Shown one piece after another: positions 39,156 through 40,953 of a stretch of DNA of 40,953 nucleotides; position 1 is the stretch's first letter; the number at the start of each line of letters is the position of its first letter. This stretch comes from Prochlorococcus sp. AH-716-I09 (GTDB lineage Bacteria; Cyanobacteriota; Cyanobacteriia; PCC-6307; Cyanobiaceae). Where the stretch lies: NCBI GenBank assembly GCA_028409275.1, contig JAOOML010000003.1, forward strand, positions 1 to 40,953, read 5' to 3'. The notes under the pieces were generated by a model. That model was not told the DNA's origin. It did not search any database and was given only the letters and a program-made list of their open reading frames with translations. A program made the translations under genes and the position numbers.

Positions 39156-40161
39156 AAAAAGAATTCTTTCGGGAGTTCAACCAACTGGTGATTTACATAT
39201 TGGGAATTGGCTTGGGGCCATTAATAATTGGGTTACGCTTCAAGAGCAATATGAAACATTTCTATGTGTAGTTGATTTGCACGCAATTACAGCTTCATAT
39301 AATCCTAAAGAATTATCTCAGAACACTATCTCTACTGCGGCTTTGTACGTCGCTTGTGGGATAGATCCCAATATATGCTCAATTTTTGTCCAAAGTCAGA
39401 TTTCTGCACATTCAGAACTTTGTTGGATTTTAAATTGCATGACTCCTATAAATTGGATGGAAAGAATGATTCAATTCAAGGAAAAATCCATACAACAGGG
39501 AAATAATGTATCCATTGGATTATTTGACTATCCGATCCTAATGGCTGCAGACATTCTTTTATATGACGCTGACTTTGTACCAGTAGGTGAGGATCAAAAA
39601 CAACATCTTGAACTTGCCAGAGATATTGCACAACAAAGAATTAATGCGAGATTTAGTAAGGATAAAAATATTTTAAAAATCCCTCAACCTATAATCATTA
39701 AAAATGGGTCCAAAATAATGAGTTTGATTGATGGTTCAAAAAAGATGAGCAAAAGTGATCCTAATGAGAGTAGTCGCATTAACTTATTAGATCCTCCTGA
39801 ACTAATAACAAAAAAAATAAAAAGGGCAAAAAGTGACAGTTCTATTGGAATAGAATTTAACAACCCTGAGAGGCCAGAATCTAAAAATCTTTTGATGATT
39901 TATTCAATATTGTCGGGCAAAGAAATTTCTCAATGTGAAAAGGAATTCTCAGAGACTGGATGGGGGACATTTAAAAAATTAATTACTGAACAACTTATTG
40001 ATTCACTAGAACCTATTCAGCAAAAATATAAATTATTAATTAATGATCCCTATCAATTAAATAAAATTCTTGATGAAGGGAAGCGAAAAGCTGAAGATTT
40101 AGCAAATCAGACTTTAAAAAGAGTTAAATCAAAATTGGGATTCTTTGAAATGGAGAAATAA
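39145..40161 (+). CDS. trpS: Tryptophan--tRNA ligase
   Basis: ILSGVQPTGDLHIGNWLGAINNWV (HIGH), DGSKKMSKSDPNE (KMSKS), YPILMAADILLYDADFVPVGEDQKQHLEL. Confidence 0.97.
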   Translation: MANKKRILSGVQPTGDLHIGNWLGAINNWVTLQEQYETFLCVVDLHAITASYNPKELSQNTISTAALYVACGIDPNICSIFVQSQISAHSELCWILNCMTPINWMERMIQFKEKSIQQGNNVSIGLFDYPILMAADILLYDADFVPVGEDQKQHLELARDIAQQRINARFSKDKNILKIPQPIIIKNGSKIMSLIDGSKKMSKSDPNESSRINLLDPPELITKKIKRAKSDSSIGIEFNNPERPESKNLLMIYSILSGKEISQCEKEFSETGWGTFKKLITEQLIDSLEPIQQKYKLLINDPYQLNKILDEGKRKAEDLANQTLKRVKSKLGFFEMEK

Positions 40162-40164
40162 ATT

Positions 40165-40953
40165 ATGCCAATAATTACTTTGCCTGATGGTTCAAAAAAG
40201 GTTTTCGAAAAATCTGTAACTATTCTACAAATTGCCGGGAGTATAGGCTCTGGATTAGCTAAAGCAACAATTGCTGGAAAAGTAAATGATGTTCTTCTTG
40301 ATGCAACTATTCCTATAAATACAGATTCCAAAGTTGTAATCATCACATCAAAAGATAAAGAAGGAATTGAAATAATAAGACATTCCTTTGCTCACCTTAT
40401 TGGTCATGCAGTTAAACAAATTTACCCTAATATTAAAATGGCGATTGGGCCTGTAATTGAAGATGGTTTTTATTACGATATTTTTTCTGAATACAGATTT
40501 ACTCCTGAAGATTTAATAAAAATCGAAAATAGAATTAATAAATTAATAAAAACAAACTATGACGTTGAAATTTTACAAGTTTCTAAAGAAGAGGCTATTA
40601 AAACTTTTAAAGAAAGAGATGAGACTTTTAAATTAAGAATAATTGAAGAAATTCCTGAAGAAGGTCTCATTAATTTATACAAGCACGAAGAATATATCGA
40701 CATGTGTAGAGGGCCTCACGTTCCTAACACTAGACATTTGAGACACTTTAAATTACTTAAATTATCAGGTTCATATTGGAGAGGTAATAGTGAGAATGAA
40801 TCATTACAGAGAATATATGGAACTGCATGGGCAAAAGAAAAAGAACTCAATGACTACTTAACAAGAATTGAAGAAGCGGAAAAAAGGGATCATAGAAAAC
40901 TCGGTAAAAAACATTCACTATTCCATATACAAGAAGAATCTCCAGGAATGATT
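40165..40953 (+). CDS. thrS: Threonine--tRNA ligase, 3' truncated by window edge
   Basis: Manual translation [24 protein letters not shown] (TGS domain)...[34 protein letters not shown]...[14 protein letters not shown]...[12 protein letters not shown]; open to last base. Confidence 0.95.
   Translation, partial: MPIITLPDGSKKVFEKSVTILQIAGSIGSGLAKATIAGKVNDVLLDATIPINTDSKVVIITSKDKEGIEIIRHSFAHLIGHAVKQIYPNIKMAIGPVIEDGFYYDIFSEYRFTPEDLIKIENRINKLIKTNYDVEILQVSKEEAIKTFKERDETFKLRIIEEIPEEGLINLYKHEEYIDMCRGPHVPNTRHLRHFKLLKLSGSYWRGNSENESLQRIYGTAWAKEKELNDYLTRIEEAEKRDHRKLGKKHSLFHIQEESPGMI

Noticed and set aside
1-40953. CRISPR arrays, transposons, prophage, toxin-antitoxin or defence islands, tRNA/rRNA genes
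   Set aside because: Looked for spaced repeats, integrase/transposase motifs, and tRNA-like cloverleaf/GTTCGAATC-type segments in the spacers; none supported. Gene content is dominated by core metabolism.

Overview
The window is about 41 kb of low-GC, gene-dense chromosome. Gene content (single Pcb chlorophyll a/b antenna gene, plant-type lycopene cyclase, compact overlapping genes) fits a high-light Prochlorococcus or close relative. I support 43 coding regions plus two weak small-ORF candidates. Both edge genes are truncated: an StpA-like phosphatase at the left and thrS at the right. Most genes are core metabolism: hisS, acs, sds, murI, amiC, comB, aroA, mnmD, glmU, murF, glgA, menB, menD, lepB, a Mn/Zn-type ABC transporter, trpS and thrS. 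I saw no tRNA, rRNA, CRISPR array, transposase, integrase or phage module, and no clearly novel multi-gene defence or mobile system. The points most worth a second look are: (i) a decapeptide-repeat protein fused to a DUF3721-like Cys/His tail, with a forced TTG start; (ii) a GIY-YIG-like domain fused to membrane helices; (iii) overlapping, mutually exclusive inverted repeats upstream of pcb; (iv) a hairpin that would mask the Shine-Dalgarno of an MscS channel gene; (v) an RG-rich protein overlapping trpS-thrS; (vi) a metal-transport operon bracketed by DUF697 and DUF4336 proteins; (vii) a POR-like SDR beside the lycopene cyclase; and (viii) three convergent gene pairs that share one TTAG for both stop codons. 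All family calls are from reading the sequence and memory of families; no searches were run.
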